A DNA stretch of 55,380 nt from Sulfuricurvum sp. (GTDB taxonomy: Bacteria > Campylobacterota > Campylobacteria > Campylobacterales > Sulfurimonadaceae), in contig NZ_JAQTQR010000006.1 in the NCBI RefSeq assembly GCF_028712165.1, positions 1-55,380 of the forward strand, read 5' to 3'. Positions 53,687-55,380 of this stretch are shown here, in pieces (the first letter of the stretch is position 1; the number at the start of each line of letters is the position of its first letter). Made by a program: the position numbers and the translations under genes. The notes beneath the pieces are model-generated. The model did not search any database, was not told the DNA's origin, and saw only the letters and a program-made list of their open reading frames with translations.

Positions 53687-53703
53687 TTCCCCGTTGTGGG
53701 GAA
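53687..53703. terminator. hairpin between convergent genes, possible terminator
   Basis: TTCCCC, loop GTTGT and GGGGAA form a 6-bp stem 7 bp after the cytochrome c stop and 5 bp before the stop of the convergent NIF3-like gene. The flanks are T- and A-rich but lack a clean T-run. Bidirectional termination is plausible. Confidence 0.5.
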
Positions 53704-53707
53704 TATC

Positions 53708-54031
53708 TTAAAAATCTTCGATTGTTTTAAATTCCATCACTCCATACGCCGGTTCTTCATACGGATGCACCTCTTTTAATCTTTTTAGCACTTTTTTGAG
53801 TATTGCAGCTTCGCAGATCATTTCTATTTTTATCTCTTCCACTTTTTCGAGTATCTCTAAAGTTCCTAAAAAAGGGTTTGATCCTTCACGCGGTCTAAAC
53901 TGCCCGATTCCCGAACTTTCCCAACTGCATTGATCGTAGTTTTCATAACGGCCGGCACCGGCATCAAAGAGAGCATTTTTTAATTCTTCAGAAGCGGTGA
54001 GCGGAACATAAACGAAGAGTTGATAGAGCAT
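53708..54031 (-). CDS. NIF3/CutA-like small protein
   Basis: This 107-residue protein matches the small NIF3-associated family, an alpha-beta domain like the insert of YqfO. It has LFVYVPLTASEELKNALFDA, GAGRYENYDQCSWESSG, GQFRPREGSNPFLG, and the signature HPYEEPAYGVMEF at the C terminus. The biochemical role is unknown, and PII/CutA-like trimer formation is typical of the fold. The ATG at 54031 is preferred (GAGGAAG 7 bp upstream) to an in-frame start 14 codons earlier. Confidence 0.8.
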   Translation of the reverse strand: MLYQLFVYVPLTASEELKNALFDAGAGRYENYDQCSWESSGIGQFRPREGSNPFLGTLEILEKVEEIKIEMICEAAILKKVLKRLKEVHPYEEPAYGVMEFKTIEDF

Positions 54032-54142
54032 TTGATCTTCCTCTATTAGAATTTCATTAAACATGACTGTCAATTATATCTTTAATCCTTCCATGCACCC
54101 TTTAAGCTACAATCGTATGATGCAATAGACAAGGGTACAATT

Positions 54143-55006
54143 ATGAAGATAGTCATTTGCGGGATGAGCGGATTTGTGGGAAATGCATTGGAGCATTTTT
54201 TCACGGAGCGCGGAGATACGGTAGCTTCAGTAAGTGTACGATCCTCGACTTCGATTGAATCACTGGTGCAAAAAATCGAAGATTCGGATGTCATCATAAA
54301 TCTTGCCGGTGCCAATATTTTGGGGCGTTGGAGCAATGTATATAAAAATACGTTGCGTCAGAGCCGTTTGGAAACAACGACTAAATTAGTCGAAGCACTA
54401 AAACAGTGCATGAATCCTCCTGATACATGGCTCAATGCGTCTGCCGTAGGGATTTATGATGCGTATCATCAGCATGATGAATCTTCCCAAAATATGGGAG
54501 ATGATTTTTTGGCATCGTTAGTCCGTGATTGGGAATATGCCATTATGAAAGCCGAATCGGAGTTAACTCGGGTGTGTGTTATGCGTTTTGGAGTCGTATA
54601 CGGCAAAGGGGGTGGTGCGATGGCTAAAATGCTTCCCCCTTTTCAAATGGGGCTGGGTGGAAAGATGGGGGACGGATTTCAGATGATATCCTGGATCCAT
54701 TTGGATGATCTGATACGTGCTGCAGCCTTTTTGATCGACCATAAAGAGATTCGCGGCGTAGTGAATCTCACTTCACCCGAACCGATCAATAATTTAGAAC
54801 AGACGAAGGCGATGGGGAGAATTTTACATCGTCCTACTTTTTTTGATCTTCCTGCCTGGGTGGTCAAGCTCGCTTTTGGCGAGGGTTCAATCGTTATGCT
54901 CGATTCCAAAGAAGTTTACCCGAGAGTCCTCCAAGAAAACGGATTCGAATTCCGTTACCCTACATTTGACAGTGCGATGGAAGAAATTGTTCACGTCCTA
55001 GAATGA
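54143..55006 (+). CDS. TIGR01777-family NAD-dependent epimerase-like protein
   Basis: This 287-residue extended short-chain dehydrogenase has a slightly modified glycine motif at the N terminus (VICGMSGFVGNAL), VIINLAGANILGRW, NASAVGIYDAY (the usual Tyr-x3-Lys is not intact), MRFGVVYGKGGGAM and SWIHLDDL with VVNLTSPEP. These match the TIGR01777/YfcH family, whose substrate is unknown. The 3' end overlaps the convergent pfkA by 47 bp. Confidence 0.88.
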   Translation: MKIVICGMSGFVGNALEHFFTERGDTVASVSVRSSTSIESLVQKIEDSDVIINLAGANILGRWSNVYKNTLRQSRLETTTKLVEALKQCMNPPDTWLNASAVGIYDAYHQHDESSQNMGDDFLASLVRDWEYAIMKAESELTRVCVMRFGVVYGKGGGAMAKMLPPFQMGLGGKMGDGFQMISWIHLDDLIRAAAFLIDHKEIRGVVNLTSPEPINNLEQTKAMGRILHRPTFFDLPAWVVKLAFGEGSIVMLDSKEVYPRVLQENGFEFRYPTFDSAMEEIVHVLE

Positions 55007-55380
55007 GGAGCTCTTCATCCAGACGATAAGGGTGAAGTGCTACCTCATCAATTGTTTTAAAATTGAAATGGCTTTTGTTATAGCAGATAACTGAATGAGT
55101 TTTACCTTCTAGTAATGCATCAATGGCATGCGTAACGAATTTATAAGCCATTAATCGGTCGTAAACGCTTGGATTCCCACCTCGTTGTGTGTGTCCCAAA
55201 ACATTAACCCGTGACTCAAATCCCAATTCTTTTTCAAACCATTGAGAAATATTTTCACTGTTCTGCAGTGCTTCGGAGACGATGGCGATAAAATAATCGC
55301 GCCCTTTTGCTATTTGAGACTGAAAACACCCTTTGTAATCCTCGATATTGATCGGAATTTCAGGAATCATACATAGCTCT
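54960..55380 (-). CDS. pfkA: 6-phosphofructokinase, C-terminal part
   Basis: The frame runs off the right edge of the window. The visible 140 residues begin ELCMIPEIP and contain GRDYFIAIVSEAL, then VNVLGHTQRGGNPSVYDRLMAYKF and HAIDALLEGK. These are the C-terminal active-site blocks of ATP-dependent phosphofructokinase, which makes fructose 1,6-bisphosphate in glycolysis. Both catalytic Asp residues lie in the missing half. The last 47 bp overlap the epimerase gene on the other strand. PPi-dependent PFK cannot be fully ruled out from this part. Confidence 0.88.
   Translation of the reverse strand, partial: ELCMIPEIPINIEDYKGCFQSQIAKGRDYFIAIVSEALQNSENISQWFEKELGFESRVNVLGHTQRGGNPSVYDRLMAYKFVTHAIDALLEGKTHSVICYNKSHFNFKTIDEVALHPYRLDEELLILGREQFLPSHCQM

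Noticed and set aside
1-55380. CRISPR arrays, tRNA genes, insertion sequences, prophage genes
   Set aside because: I looked for regularly spaced repeats, cloverleaf ends and transposase or integrase motifs in the gaps and found none.

Overview
The window looks like chromosome from a Campylobacterota (epsilonproteobacterial) bacterium. A free-living sulfur oxidiser of the Sulfuricurvum/Sulfurimonas kind fits best, but the genus is inference. The support is gene order: rplY-pth-lptG-lysA-HAD-pheA-hisC-fliF-fliG-fliH-dxs, clpS-clpA-aat, cheY-prmA-ftsH-psd-like-pssA, waaC-lpxL and serS-pflB are neighbourhoods I recall from Campylobacter and Helicobacter. It also has a dimeric-type dUTPase and a split CetA/CetB-type energy-taxis receptor. 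TTG and GTG starts are frequent, and many genes overlap by 1 to 8 bp. No stretch longer than about 220 bp is without a gene.

Layout. 1-100: 3' part of a 5S rRNA. 248-2959: a ComEA-like helix-hairpin-helix protein, then bioD-pyrB-pabB on the minus strand. 3007-9776: a trans-sulfuration PLP enzyme, the N-degron operon clpS-clpA-aat, and a DUF3015/DUF4105 exported pair. 9821-23868: tal, a PilT-type ATPase, then a long core run (rplY, pth, lptG/F, lysA, HAD, pheA, hisC, fliF, fliG, fliH, dxs). 23855-32384: pgeF, then a sensory and c-di-GMP block. This holds a TonB receptor divergent from a YfiR-like/GGDEF pair, a CetB/CetA-like pair and a PAS-GGDEF protein. 32593-35721: a tightly overlapping operon for sulfur-substituted histidine (OvoA without its methyltransferase domain, a PatB/MalY-type C-S lyase, a UPF0306 protein) and a 58-residue four-cysteine protein on the other strand. 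35767-48895: dut, lpxL, waaC, a PDC-sensor membrane protein, hisH, hisA, cheY, prmA, ftsH, an apparently inactive Psd homologue, pssA, pflB and serS. 48896-51253: an A+T-rich accessory island with a KAP P-loop NTPase, a yefM-yoeB toxin-antitoxin pair and a REP-like palindrome. 51257-55380: metF, serB, a small HTH-like protein, a small cytochrome c, a NIF3-like protein, a TIGR01777 epimerase and the 3' part of pfkA.

How the genes work together. The N-degron operon encodes residue addition (Aat), recognition (ClpS) and unfolding (ClpA). The fliFGH, cheY, pflB, cetAB-like and two diguanylate cyclase genes show a motile, aerotactic cell with c-di-GMP control. The ovo operon should make a 5-thiohistidine-type antioxidant. 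The accessory island has consensus -35/-10 promoters with repeated operator-like palindromes, unlike the core genes around it, and is the best candidate here for recently acquired or defence-related DNA.
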